From Corbicula japonica (lineage: Eukaryota; Mollusca; Bivalvia; Venerida; Cyrenidae), in the NCBI GenBank assembly GCA_038501625.1, contig JAZAYU010000171.1:1094796-1158795 (forward strand): a DNA stretch of 64,000 nt. Direction: 5' to 3'. A program made the translations under genes and the position numbers. A model generated the notes under the pieces. It did no database searches and was not told where the DNA came from. It saw only the letters and a program-made list of their open reading frames with translations. Positions 35,625 to 50,600 of this stretch are shown piece after piece. Each line of letters starts with the position of its first letter. The stretch's first letter is position 1.

Positions 35625-38600
35625 GTAAATGTTTGATAAAATACATCTCTACTGATTACAATACATACACATTGCATAATACCTAGACGAATCAACCTTT
35701 ACGTGTTAGCGATTTCAAATAGTACAGAATGATAGTTTTTTTTTTCACTACTTCTCTTCTTACATGTAGGCACAAAAAATAGTGTATCCACACAGTAAAG
35801 TGAATAATGATTTTTACATGAAAATTTTGTATTAATTCCTTTGAATGATTAATAAGTTATAAATGTAAGAAAGGGCCCCTTTTGCTGGTTTTCAGAACCA
35901 TGGCTTTATTATATCCTATCTATAGAAATGGAATGTACATGATACAGTATTTTCATAATTTAATATTTCGTCGGCCTAATATCAAAACCTCGTGTTGACA
36001 AACTTTGACTTTTGGCAAAGCAGGAATACAGATAAAGTAGCGTGAAATCTATCAAAATTTCGCACCTCTATGCCAATAGGAAAGGTTCAAGACAGTCATC
36101 TGTTGAAAAAAATGTATTCTGGTAGGTGGATATTTTATAAGTTCTAAACCTCGTACAAGGTTTCTAAACCTCCTACGAGGTTTTGATATGAGGCCGACGA
36201 TTTATAGAAAAGTCTCAGAAAAGAAATTAAATTTTATATCAAAGTTTCTGGTTGTTTGCAATCTAGCAATACATGTATCTGGATACTAATTTGAACATCA
36301 TTTCATAATGATATCTGTGTTATTTGTTAAACTTGTTATTTGTATTCTTGATGTAAAACTAGGTGTGTAATAAAATTTCTTTTCTCAAATTTGCAATCAG
36401 GTTCCAAGGTTGTAAAACTGAGAATGAAAACCAGTCTCAAATCTCAAGCATCTGATTGGCTGAAATGGCAACCAGTCGCCATTTCTTCTAATCAGATGCT
36501 TGAGATTTGGGACTGGTTTCCAGTTTCAGTTTTACAGCCTTCAGCACAGGGTTTGAAGAAACTCACAAAGAAGCCAGATTTACTAATGAGCTACCATTAA
36601 ACTTTAAAGAATGGCACATTACACAAGTTCAATAATTTAACAATCAACCTTCTGAGCTGATAAAATAAAAACAACTTTTAATCATTTACTGGCATGGATT
36701 TTAGCCAAATCCCATGAAGTAAGTCCTATATTTGGTTGGTCATTGAAACTCATTTAATAAGACCACTTTTGGGATTAGACGAAAGCGGTCTTAATATTGG
36801 GGTGATCTAATTAAATTCCAAGGTAAAATTTAGTGCAAAGCTGTTAAAAGGGACATTGAAATAGTGGTCTTTTATTGGGGTTGATTTTTTGGGGGGAACT
36901 CCAAAGGGGGTATTTTTGAGAAGTTTTACTGTAAATGTTAGTACAACTGTTGATGCTTGTGTATTTCAGGAGTACCTGACAGATCACAACTTGTACAAAC
37001 TGTAGGCAACAACATCCAGAAAATCTCTTCAAATGGTAAGTGAAGCTGTCTGATAACATTGCCTTTTACTATGCTTGTGATTATGGTTAACCCTTTACTA
37101 CATATATATATATATATGCCTTTATTGCGTGTGCGAACACTTTAGATCGATATCAGCCTGAATATGCATGGCGTTTGATCAGGATCTGCACTGTTAGCTT
37201 GTTCGTTAAAAATAACCTAATTAATGAAAAAGTGAACCATGCAGTTCCTGATCAGATGTTACAAATGTGCCAGCCAATCTGGGGCCAGTATCTCGAAAAA
37301 ATGTTCGTATCTTAAGTTAAGGTATGAGTTACGAAATCGCTACGAAGGCCCTAAGGTAACGATACACGGGTATCTCGAAACACCACTTAGCGTTCTCGTA
37401 ACGCGTCCCGAAGTTACGAATTCATAAAAATTACACAAGGCATATAATGACGTAATTGACATGTGAAATATCGGCATATAGTAAACCTTTCAGAGCAAAA
37501 TGTTTATTTATTCAACGATCCTACTTACTGAGCCAAAATTATCTACTTTGTGGATTATTTGGGGCCAGTGCAAACCACCTACTTTGTGCAAAATGTCATT
37601 AATATTTTAAATCTATGGTATATTGTAAGACATTGTCCGTTTCAAATTCAAAACATGAAAAAAAATTAACAAATAAAGAGGACGTATTACATAAAGACAC
37701 TTATCATCACTGAGACTAATGAAAACCAATTAAAAATAGAAAAACGATCTGAAGTTAAAAGTTTGAGTCCCGTCGACTTTTAGATTGACATTCACTTGAC
37801 AACTTACTGAAAACAAACAAACACAATAGTCCAAACTGTACTAACGACCACCTGTAAACAAAGAACAAATGTGGACCGGCGGCAATTTATTACTTCTATT
37901 CTAACAACAATCGTGAATCGCCGTTTCTTCAATCCATTATCTTTGGAGAATTTCAGCGGTCGTGTAGGAATCCATGATAATTTTGATTACGATATTTATC
38001 AACAGTTAAAAAACGATAATTATCAATAACTGTCATGAAAATTCATCACGAGTGTATAGGATTATAGTTTTATTGTGTTAATCTAGGTTTTACTAATTGT
38101 TAAAATCCTAATTTGTTGTTGTTGTTTTTCAATTGATAGCAATAACAATAATTTTAAAAGATTGGTAAGGCAGCAATTAAGACGACCGTTATATTTATTC
38201 TGAGTATGTTTGCACCGCACAAAGACCATTTTCGTAAAAAGTAGATATAGCATTTATCGTATGTCATAAACGTATATCGCTTATCGTGCATCTTCTACGT
38301 ATATCGCGCGTCCGTCTATCATCTGTCATGCGTCCGTATATCACTTGTCGTGTGTATCACATCGTCTCAATGCATGACACGGTGCGTACCGGTAATTTGA
38401 AGCAGGTGGACCAGGATGAACCGGGAAGATTCATGAAGCCTTGTGCCTTACGCGGGGTAAATCTGCAATGAATCGGGATGAATGAATTTCAAATATAAAA
38501 TCATGGTTTGAACACGGCTTCCTTAGTTGAATCGGCATCCACCGGCTTTCAACGTAGCCATATCCAGACTCCATCGTCACTTTATCGGAATTTACCAGCT

Positions 38601-41600
38601 GCTACTGTGCCAAACCGTCGGCTCTCCCCAGAGACACCGTGGCTAAACCGGGAGTCACCGTTTCTCCAACTTGGACAGAGGACATGCTGGTTTAATACAG
38701 TTTGACCCTGTGGACTTTGGGTGGAGAGACGGATCATGCCATAAGAGCTTCAGTTATGCACCGGATCTCCCCAAAATAAGCCGGCATTTGGTTTCGCTCC
38801 CGGGGAGTCCCGGTTGTATTAAAATTTGAAACATCACCGGGCCCACTGCCCGGTTATCGTTGGTTCAAAACGGTTTATTCCGATTCAATACGAGTTTTAT
38901 CGCTGTCACTACGGTTGTTGTGCCGGTTGACCCCGGTGTCCAAACCGGGACGCACCGGGGCTGTAAAAAGGGACAGTGTTAACCAGGCTATACGAGTACA
39001 TTGAATATTGAGATGTGCTCAACCCGTTGCTAGACAGCATGGGCTGTAATATACATTTCCATACTGCCAATGTACTGGCTTAATCAAACCGAGTTTGCAA
39101 TATTTTCATATTTGTTGTATAAGGTGGCTTTCAAAGTTTCATGTTCATCTATAAGGAACATTTAAAAAATAAATTCGATTAAATAAATATTGAGAAAGTA
39201 CAAAAGTTTAGACCACTCTCCTGAGAATATGATGAATCTTCTCAGTTTATTAGTTACGAGAACGTTAAGGGGTCGATTTTTTTACCGTATGTTACGACCA
39301 AGTTTACGAATCTTCGCAACTTGCGAATTCTTCCAGATAGAGGAAAATTTGGCTACGAATGTCGTAGGATGACGTTACGAACAACTTTACACTTACGATA
39401 GCTTCGAGATACTGGCCCCTGGATCTATACTCTTCACACATAATTTATAATTAATTTGTATATATGGAGTAATGGGTTAATGAAGCCTTTGGGAAATTCA
39501 CACCTACATGATTTTTCCAGCATTTCAGCTGTAAAAATGGGTTGATTAGATAACGGACTTTCCCTCTGAGTCTTATTTTCAGAGATTTACATTGGAAGTT
39601 TGTCAGTATCACATACCCAGCACTTAAAGTCACTGGAATATTTACAGTGCCTGATATTTATCTTTGTATTTTATTAGGAATAAAGATGGCATGGGAGCTT
39701 TTCCAGGCATGTTAGCCTTATAAAAAGATGAAACAATATCTTTCACTTGACATTCTAAGATTATTAAGCTTTATTTAAAGTTGGTTTAGAGACCTGTGCC
39801 CAAGGTTATAAAACTGAGCATGGAAACCAGTCTCAAATCTCAAGCATCTAATTGGCTGAAATGGCGACTGGTCATATGCTTGATATTTGAGACTGGTTTC
39901 CAAACTCAGTTTTATAACCTTCAGCCCTGACTTTAGGACAAGGCAAATTGATAAAATTGTTTTCTTTTTTTTCCATAGAAATTTGTTTGTTTTTTTTTCA
40001 ATAGAAACTATTGCCTCTGGAATTGAAGTAGAGGAATTCAAATGGGGTCCTACCCGATATACAGAGTTATCTCAATATTCTGTCCTAAGTTACCTCCCTT
40101 TGTAACGCGCACCTGTCACTAGGTAGTTTCGGTCGAGATTGACATTAAAACAGACATGCAGTAGTCATCCGTGGTCCTTTCAAATACGTTTTAATAGGGT
40201 CTGGTTGGTCAGAGATCAGCATAAGGCATAAAAACGTTTGATTATTATCATTGAATGGAAAAAATAGATAGTTTTATAGTGCAGCGCATAATATTTAAAT
40301 TTTCTCTGTTTCCCATTTTTATACGTTTGCGAGGTATGTGGTTAACATCGTTATGTTTGACCCCTTCGGTAATAAAGAGTAAAAATATGCATTTCTTATG
40401 CTCAAAAATGGCAGATTTGAGGGAAAGAAAAGTAAGAAACCGTAAACGAAAAAAAGGTAGACTAGTACAATTTATAACTCATGATGTAAAATAAAGTTTG
40501 ACTTCCGCCAATGAAACGCCCGTTCACTTTTACACATGTTCTTTCATGTCCATGCAACATTTTTGGCCAGGAATTTAATAGTCTAAGATTATTTTTATAA
40601 CTGAACCTTTTCCTACATATTAAATTCACACCATTCGGTTTATAGATTTGTGCCATGTTTGTATTAACGTATTTTTCAATATACTGCTATTTATTCTCCA
40701 AAAGTTTCTTTCTGATTCTTATACAATAGCAGTGATCGTCAGATAAAATTAGTTTCTAAAAATAGCACCGACTGATAAGCCGTTGAGAAAGGTAGTACAA
40801 ACAGTCGATGCTGTACTACCATCAGCAGTGCATACACAGACGAAAAAAAGACAGTTTTCAAGAAAAAATCAGAGTGACTGTGGGGATCAGAAAAATAACA
40901 ATTCGGAATTGTTGTTATGGACAATATAATAATGACAGTAGATATGCTGATCGACAGCATATGCAAGAAGTAAATTGGATTTATGAAAATGACAATATCT
41001 AATCATTTATAAGACATTTATAAGACAGAGCTTTACATTTTAGGTATACATCATAATCAGATGTTATATTATTTAAAGGCTTTTTAAGTACCCAGGGCTA
41101 AGCACCGTGGACAGTAATATATATTCCCATTACTGCCCATGAACAGGCTCAATCAACCCGAGACTGCAATATTTTGATATATGTCGTGTTTTGCGGCTTT
41201 CGAAGTTTTCTTTTCATCAATTTATAAACATATCCCACCGCTTGCTGTTTATTAGCTCACCTGAGCACTTGTGCTCATGGTGAGCTTTTAGGATCGCCCT
41301 GTGTCCGTCGTGCGTCGTCAATTTTTGCTTTAAACAACATCTCCTCTTAAACCCCTGGGCCAAAGTTGATGAAACTTGCCACGGATGCTCCTTGCATGAA
41401 GCTCTTCCAAAGTTGTTCAAAGAAATCAATTCCATGCAGAACTCTGGTTGCCATGGCAACCGAAAGGAAAAACTTTAAAAATCTTCTTGTCTGAAACCAC
41501 AAGGCCTAGAGCTTAGATATTTGGCATTTAGCACCCTCTAGTTGAACTCTACAAAGATTGTTCAAATTATTTCCCTGGGGTCAAAATTGGCCCCGCCCCA

Positions 41601-44600
41601 GGGGTCACTTCATTTTATATAGACTTATATAGGAAAAACTTTAAAAATCTTCTTTTCTGAAACCACAAGGCCTAGAGCTTAGATATTTGGCATTTAGCAC
41701 CCTCTAGTGGAACTCTACAAAGATTGTTCAAATTATTTCCCTGGGTTCAAAATTGGCCCTGCCCCAGGGGTCACTTCATTTTACATAGACTTATATAGGA
41801 AAAACTTTAAAAATCTTCTTGTCTGAAACCACAAGGCCTAGAGCTTAGTTATTTGGCATTTAGCACCCTCTAGTGGAACTCTACAAAGATTGTTCAAATT
41901 ATTTCCCTGGGGTCAAAATTGGCCCCGCCCCAGGGGTCACTTCATTTTATATAGACTTATATAGGAAAAACTTTAAAAATCTTCTTGTCTGAAACCACAA
42001 GGCCTAGAGCTTAGATATTTGGCATTTAGCATCCTCTAGTGGAACTTTACAAAGATTGTTCAAATTATTTCCCTGGGGTCAAAATTGGCCCCGCCCCAGG
42101 GGTCACTTCATTTTATATAGACTTATATAGGAAAAACTTTAAAAATCTTCTTGTCTGAAACCACAAGGCCTAGAGCTTAGATATTTGGTATTAAGCATCC
42201 TCTAGTGGAACTCTACAAAGATTGTTCAAATTATTTCCCTGGGGTCAAAATTGGCCCCGCCCCAGGGGTCACTTCATTTTATATAGACTTATATAGGAAA
42301 AACTTTAAAAATCTTCTTGTCTGAAACCACAAGGCCTAGAGCTTAGATATTTGGCATTTAGCACCCTCTAGTGGAACTCTACAAAGATTGTTCAAATTAT
42401 TTCCCTGGGGTCAAAATTGGCCCCGCCCCAGGGGTCACTTCATTTTATATAGACTTATATAGGAAAAACTTTTAAAATCTTCTTGTCTGAAACCACAAGG
42501 CCTAGAGCTTAGATATTTGGTATTAAGCATCCTCTAGTGGAACTCTACAAAGATTGTTCAAATTATTTCCCTGGGGTCAAAATTGGCCCCGCCCCAGGGG
42601 TCACTTCATTTTATATAGACTTATATAGGAAAAACTTTAAAAATCTTCTTGTCTGAAACCACAAGGCCTAGAGCTTAGATATTTGGCATTTAGCACCCTC
42701 TAGTGGAACTCTACAAAGATTGTTCAAATTATTTCCCTGGGGTCAAAATTGGCCCCGCCCCAGGGGTCACTTCATTTTATATAGACTTATATAGGAAAAA
42801 CTTTAAAAATCTTCTTGTCTGAAACCACAAGGCCTAGAGCTTAGATATTTGGCATTTAGCATCCTCTAGTGAAACTCTACAAAGATTGTTCAAATTATTT
42901 CCCTGGGGTCAAAATTGCCCCCGCCCCAGGGGTCACTTCATTTTATATAGACTTAAATAGGAAAACTTTAAAAATCTTTTTGTCTGAAACCACATGGCCT
43001 AGAGCTTAGATATTTGGTATTAAGCATCCTTCAGTGGTACTCTACACAGATTGTTCAAATTATTTCCCTGGGGTCAAAATTGGCCCCCTTCCAGGTGTCA
43101 CTTCATTTTATATAGACTTATATAGGAAAAACTTTAAAAATCTTCTTATCTGAAACCACAAGGCTTAGAGCTTAGATATTTGGCATTTAGCACCCTCTAG
43201 TGGAACTCTACAAAGATTGTTCAAATTATTTCCCTGGGGTCAAAATTGGCCCTGCCCCAGGGGTCACTTCATTTTACATAGACTTATATAGGAAATCTTT
43301 AAAAAGCTTCTTCTCACAAACCACAATGCATACAGCTTAGATATTTTGTAAGTAGCATTGTCTAATGGATGTCTACTAAATTTGTTCAAATTATGTCCCC
43401 TGGGCCAAAATCTGCCACGCCCTAGGGTTCTCTTGGTTTACATACAGTTATATAGGAAAAACATGGAAAATCATTTTTCTCTGAAACTAATGGGACTAGA
43501 CCTTAGATATTTGGTGTTGAGTATTTTGAAGAGACCCTTTACCAACATTGTTTAAATGTTGTCCCTGGGGTCAAAATTGGCCCTGTCCTGGGGGCCCTAA
43601 ATATGTAAAAAAGGAAAACTTTAAAAATCTTCCTACTGGAAACCTCAATGCCTTAAGCTTACATATTTGGTATGTAGCATTGTCTAGTGGATGTCTACCA
43701 AGTTTGTTCAAATTATGTCCCCTGGGCCGAAATTGGCGACACCCCAGGGTTTTCTTAGTTTACATTGATTTATATAGGAAAGCATGAAAAATCATTTTTA
43801 TCCAAAACTAATAGGACTAGACCTTAGATATTTGGTGTTGAGTATTGTGAAGAGACCCTTTACCAACATTGTTTAAATGTTGGCCCTGGGGTCAATATTG
43901 GCCCCGCCCCAGGGGCCCTTAATATGTAAAAAGGCAATTTTTAAAAATCTTCTTACTGGAAACCTCAATGCCTTCAGCTAAGATATTTGGTATGTAGCAT
44001 TGTCTAGGGGATACTTACCAAGTTTGTTCAAATTATGGCCCCTGGGCCAAAATTGGCCACGCCCCAGGGTTCTCTTAGTTTACATTGATTTATGTAGGAA
44101 AACATAAATAATCATTTTTCTCTGAAACTAATGCGTCTAGACCTTAGATATTTCGTTTTGAGTATTGTGAAGAGAACCTTTACCAGCATTATTTAAATGT
44201 AGGCCCTTGGGTAAAGCTGAGAGTACTTTTGTACTCAGGTGAGCAATATAGGGCCATCATGGCCCTCTTGTTGTACACTAGCTACTAGTCTGATAAAAAG
44301 TTTGCTTGTCTTTTTAGCTCACCTGAGCTGGCTCAGGGTGAGCTATTAGGATCGATGAATGTCCGTCGGACGTCGTCCGTCGTCCGTCCACACTTAGTTC
44401 GTTAACACTCTAGCGGTCACATTTTTGCTCCGATTGTCATGAAACTTGGTCAGGATGTTTGTCCCAATGATTTCTCGGACGTTTTCGAATATGGGTCATC
44501 TGGGTCCAAAAACTAGGTCACTGTTACTAAAAATAGAATTTTCTTGTTAACACTCTAGGGGTCACATTTTTACTCTGATTGTCATGAAACTTGGTCAGGA

Positions 44601-47600
44601 TGTTTGTCCCAATGATTTCTTGGACAAGTTCGGATATGGGTCATCTGGGTCCAAAAACTAGGTCAGTGTTACTAAAAATAGAATTTTCTTGTTAACACTC
44701 TAGCGGTCACAATTTTGCTCTGATTGTCATGAAACTTGGTCAGGATGTTTGTCCTAATGATTTCTCAGACGAGTTCGAATATGGGTCAACTGGGTCCAAA
44801 AACTAGGTCACTGTAACTAAAAATAGAATTTTCTTGTTAACACTCTAGCAGTCACATTTTTGCTCCGATTGTCATGAAACTTGGTCAGGATGTTTGTCCC
44901 AATGATTTCTCGAACGAGTTCAAATATGGGTCATCTGGGTCCAAAAACTAGGTCACTGTTACTGAAAATAGAATTTTCTTGTTAACACTCTAGCGGTCAC
45001 ATTTTTGCCTCGATTGTCATGAAACTTGGTCAGGATATTTGTCCCAATGATTTCTCGGACGAGTTCGAATATGGGTAATCTGGGTCCAAAAACTAGGTCA
45101 CTGTTACTAAAAATAGAATTTTCTTGTTAACACTCTAGCGGTCACATTTTTGCCTCGATTGTCATGAAACTTTGTCAGGATGTTTGTCCCAATGATATCT
45201 CGGACGAGTTCGAATATGGGTCATCTGGGTTAAAAAACTAGGTCACTGTTACTAAAAATAGAATTATCTTGTTAACACTCTAGCGGTCACATTTTTGCTC
45301 CGATCGTCATGAAACTTGTTCAGGATGTTTGTCCCAATGATTTCTCGGACGACTTCGAATATGGGTCAACTGGGTCCAAAAACTAGGTCACTGTTACTAA
45401 AAATAGAATTTTCTTGTTAACACTCTAGCGGTCACATTTTTGCTCCGATAGTCATGAAACTTAGTCAGGATGTTTGTCCCAATGATTTCTCGGACGAGTT
45501 CGAATATGTGTCATCTGGGTCCAAAAACAAGGTCACTGTTGCTAAAAATAGAATTTTCTTGTTAACACTCTAGCGGTCACAATTTTGCTCTGATTGTCAT
45601 GAAACTTGGACAGGAAGTTTGTCCTAATGATTTCTCAGACGAGTTCGAATATGGGTCATCTGGGTCCAAAAACTAGGTCACATTTACTAAAAATAGAATT
45701 TTCTTGTTAACACTCTAGCGGTCACATTTTTGCTCCGATTGTCATTAAACTTGGTCAGGATGTTTGTCTCAATGCTTTCTCGGACGAGTTCGAATATGGG
45801 TAATTTGGGTCCAAAAACTAGGTCACTGTTACTGAAAATAGAATTTTCTTGTTAACACTCTAGCAGTCACATTTTTGCTCTGATTGTCATGAAACTTGGT
45901 CAGGATGTTTGTCCCAATGATATCTCGGACGAGTTCGAATATGGGTCATCTGGGTCCAAAAACTAGGTCACTGTTACTAAAAATAGAATTTTCTTGTTAA
46001 CACTCTAGTGATCACATTTTTGCTGCGATTGTCATGAAACTTGGTCAGGATGTTTGTCCCAATGATTTCTTGGACGAGTTCGAATATGGGTCCAAAAACT
46101 AGGTCACTGTTACTTAAAATAGAATTTTCTTTTTAATACTCTAGCGGTCACATTTTTGCCTTGATTGTCATGAAACATGGTCAGGGTGTTTGTCCCAATG
46201 ATTTCTTGGAAGAGTTCGAATATGGGTCATCTGGGTCCAAAAACTAGGTCACTGTTACTAAAAATAGAATTTTCTTGTTAACACTCTAGCAGTCACATTT
46301 TTGCTCCGATTGTCATGAAACTTGGTCAGGATGTTTGTCCCAATGATTTCTCGGATGAGTTCCAATATGGGTCATCTCAGGATCTTGGTCACTGTTACTA
46401 AAAAGAACTTTGTTGTACTCAGGTGAGCGATAAAGGGCCATCATGGCCCTCTTGTTTATATTTTTCATGTAACTACCAAATGTTTATTAAAGCCGTTCTA
46501 TTTTCTATCTCACTGCATCGAGAGAGATGCTGTATTATCAGTTCATAGGGGGTTGTAGACTTCCTAAAGATTAAGAGAACTGTTGGAAATTTAAGAAAAT
46601 AAAATACTGCATCGCCTTCCAGGCTTATTGTACACAACATGTGCATTTGAACCCATGATAATGTTCTTGACATAATCACCATTGTAGACGCATATAATTG
46701 TTATAAACCGTTTTAGACACCAAGCTTAAAATCCATATGAACTGTGGTTCGTAATGCCTGTCTCGGAACTCTTTTATTTGCAATTAACGCTTCACTCGGT
46801 GGATACGACTTTCATCCCTTGTGCAACTAGTTTAGATCCACATCAACCAGAACATCAGATTAGGGTCTACAATAGTGCTTTGATATGTTATCATGGGCAT
46901 TATGTTATTTATGACAAGTAGAAAACAGTCTAGATCCTGATCAGACTGCTCTGATGTGCAGAATGACTTGATCTACACTGGTTACACGTAGTACATAAGC
47001 CGTTTCCCACGGAGTTATTGGTTAGAAAGCTTTGATTATGTATGGGACCAAAAGTAAAATTACTTCTTTGGTCTACCAGAATCCGATCTATTTCAACATT
47101 TTATTTATTTAATCAAGAATATCTATTACAGCATTTACTTTATATACATTTATTTCATAAATACAGTGAATGTTCTTCTATTGTAAATTTAGCCTTCTGA
47201 CTATTTACAGCGTATACTTGTATACTATCTGCCTTTATTGTTAAAAGTTGCTTGTTCTACCTTTGGCTTTTTGTGTACCACGTGGTGCGCAAACCACGTG
47301 TTGATGACGTTATCGCCAATCACTGCTATTTAGAATATATTCAAACATGGTTTCGTAATGTTTTCACGTTTTTCTCTTTATTTCAATTTTTTATACCCCC
47401 GCATACGAAGTATAGGGGGTATATAGGAGTCATCATCCGGTTGGTTGGTTGGTTGGTTGGTTGGTTCGTTGGTTCGTTGACCCGGTCTGATACCCCCGCA
47501 TACGAAGTGTAGGGGGTATATAGGAGTCATCATCCGGTTGGTTTATTGACTTGAAACTTGATACATGTGTTCGGCATGAAGTGTAGATGTGCGTGACATA

Positions 47601-50600
47601 TTTTTCGTGTGGATCAGTCCATTATTTTTTGCAGGGGACATGATTTAACAAAATCGTGTTATGCAAACTTCTACACTTACTACATCAACAGTTTTCAAGA
47701 TATCGACTTGAAACTTTAAACATATGTTTGTGAGTACATTTGCGCAAATTTTTTTGTCTCATTTGGATCAGTCCATTATTTATGGGAAGGGAGCATGATT
47801 CAACAAAATCTTGTGACGCGAACTACTTCTACAGTTTTTAAGATGTTGACTTGAAACTTTATACATGTGTTCGGCATGAAGTGTAGATGTGCATGACATA
47901 TTTTTCATGTGGATCAGTCCATTATTTTTTGCAGGGGACATGATTTAACACAATTGTGTTATGCAAACTTTTACAGTTTTCAAGATATCGACTTGAAACT
48001 GAAATCATATGTTCTGCATGAAGTGCGCATGTTAGTGACATATTTTTTATGGATCAGTCCACTTTTGGTTGGAGGGGAGCATTATTTAACAAAATCTTAT
48101 GACACAAACTACTTCTCCAGTTTTCAAACTTTTAACATACGTTCGTGATTAGATTTGCATGACATATTTTTTTTTCATTTGGATCGGTCCATTATTTTTT
48201 AGAAGGGGAGCACAATTCAACAAAACCTTGTGACGTCAACTACTTTTACAGTTTTGTTTACATCCGGTGAAAACCCAAGTCGCTATTTTTAAACACAACT
48301 TTTGCAACAAATTTTCAGGATTTCAATTATTTTTCAACTTTCACCCATGAAAGATGCAAACATCATTTCTGTATACTCTGACAAAGCAGTATTGCGGGGG
48401 TATTAATCACCTTCAGTGATAGCTCTAGTTTTATTTAATTTAGTTTTACAATCAATTTTAATTAATTTAATAAAGTCTATATATGTTTGGATAAAACTTT
48501 CCCGAATGCTATTTTATTAAATTCAGATCGGAGCGCTTTAAGTTGCAAATATCATATAATGAATGTCTCGGGTCTCAAACAGCAGTGTAACAATTAATTA
48601 GAATATTTAATCTCGAGTCACTTTCCTAAAACAACACTTTTACCCCCCAACAAGCAACGTTTTCGACCTCTTACAAATCTACAACTAAACTTCAAAAGGC
48701 CTTTATCACATCTCCAGCTGGTAAAACCGAGTCTTGCTAATTAGATTGCGTAACATGATCATAAAACACCAGGCCCTTTTCTTAATAAGCATTGTTTGCA
48801 TGACTTAACGGTGATTGGCTGAATACTTAAGTGAACGTTTTAAAAAGCTAAAATTTCGATGCCAGCCAATAAATAAATTTTCATAAAGGATACGTGCAGT
48901 TACGTAAATAGGTAAAGATGCATTTAGTTATTAACTTAAAATCACTTTATAAAGATGATTGTTATTCCTTATATGCCTGTTTCACTTTTTTTTGTTAATT
49001 TGACAATGCATTTTAACTTCAAAAGCACTTTGAAACTTTTTATCTACACTTTTAACGCTACGCTTTATTACCGCTTCTAAACCGGAACTACCCAATCAGC
49101 AAGGGAAGCCACTCTCAATGGGAGGTAACTCTGGATATCGGTAGGCCCCCATTGAGTAACTTAAATTTTTAAGCGTAGCACAGGGTTGTTGTAATCATGT
49201 GATTTTAAAACCCTTTAATCCATAGACATGCATGTGTTACTATTGTTGATCAATATCAGCCACTATTGTGCTGTCTGATCTGAACATTGTATGCTTCTTA
49301 GTCAGAAATCAGCTAATACCAGTAAATAAAGATGGTCATTTCTAGGATATGAGCCGCATCTCATGGAGTAAAGAGTTAAATTAGTGTTGACGGAATCTGA
49401 TGATATATTTGGTTTCAGTTGCCCAGTTGGACAAGTTGGTCAAGCAGATTGGGACACCCCAAGACTCGGAGCAACTTCGAGACAAAGTGTAAGTCATCAG
49501 CGCGTTTTCAGCTTGTAAGTGCAAAGTACTGTTATGCAGTATGTGTACTCATTGAAGACTGGGATAATGGCCAGGTGCCAGGATTTTAAATTATTACTGG
49601 AGACCATGGTCCATTCAGCCTCTGAAGGCTTATTGGTTGCAATTTAGTCCAGTTTGCTCCTGATTATATTGTATTACTTGTACCTAATCACACAATCAGT
49701 GCATGATATTGAGAAAAGCGTACATGTAGCATAAAGGGGGCTTTGTTTACATTTGAGTAACAGCATATAGTGGTTACTTCTATATAAGGTGTAAGCAGAA
49801 AACAATCTAGACTGCTTCTCTCTGTTGTCCTTCATTACCCTCTTTGAATTATACATTCCTAGTCATTTTGGTTATAGACGTGAACCATGACTGGTATTCA
49901 AACCTTACCCAAGCACAATTTGCCAGTCAACAAAATCAATGTCATATTTCTTTAACTTGTTTGGTGATACAATAAATTCTGAGATTCTTGATACCCTGAT
50001 GCAGACGGAAGCTGAAATGTTGGTAAAATTCACCTAACTGAAAAAGGTAATTACATTTGGTATTCATTCTTTTTGAGATTCTTGATGTACATGTAATACA
50101 GAAATCCAGAAAATAAAAACAGACTGAACAAATATGGAGATTCTGGAAAATAATGAAAAAAACTATTTTATTTTGTTATTTTCAAAGATAACCTTTGGGT
50201 GAAAATAACTGTGACAAAAATAAAAAAGTAAAATTCAAATATTGCCTATTGCGAATTAAAGAAAATCTAAATTAATAAAATCTCATTGGGTCTGTCTGCT
50301 AATTCCCTTCCCACTGTTGAACAAATTCCAAACAGAATTTTAAAGAAAAAATGCAGTAGCAAATTTAGTCCTAATTCGTCTTTATTTATTTTTTCAAACA
50401 CAGTGATTTTCTTTATTTGTTCCAGTCTGAGTGAATTGATCAAGTAATTACGGACGTCAGTCACACTAAGTTCACTTACTTGTTGTTTTATTTCATTGCA
50501 GACACAATATTACACATTCCACCAATCAGCTGGCCAAGGATACAAACCGAGACATGCAGGCCCTGGCCAAACTCCCGGTACCAGCAGATGTCAACCTTGC

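Larger units (their letters stand above)
37087..39480. mobile_element. MITE-B copy interrupted by a 2.1-kb insertion
   Basis: The left part (37087-37281) starts TTAACCCTTTACTACATATA and runs to 'cagccaatctg'. The right part (39419-39480) resumes with 'ctggatctatactc' and ends 'atatggagtaatgggttaa'. Rejoining the two halves gives the usual family layout, which shows that the 2.1-kb element inserted later. Confidence 0.75.

Noticed and set aside
43358..43787. 65- and 79-codon frames
   Set aside because: They lie in diverged 166-bp satellite units; openness follows from the repeat.
47252..47512. 86-codon frame near the Helitron-like 5' end
   Set aside because: It runs across the element boundary into a GGTT microsatellite; no coding evidence.
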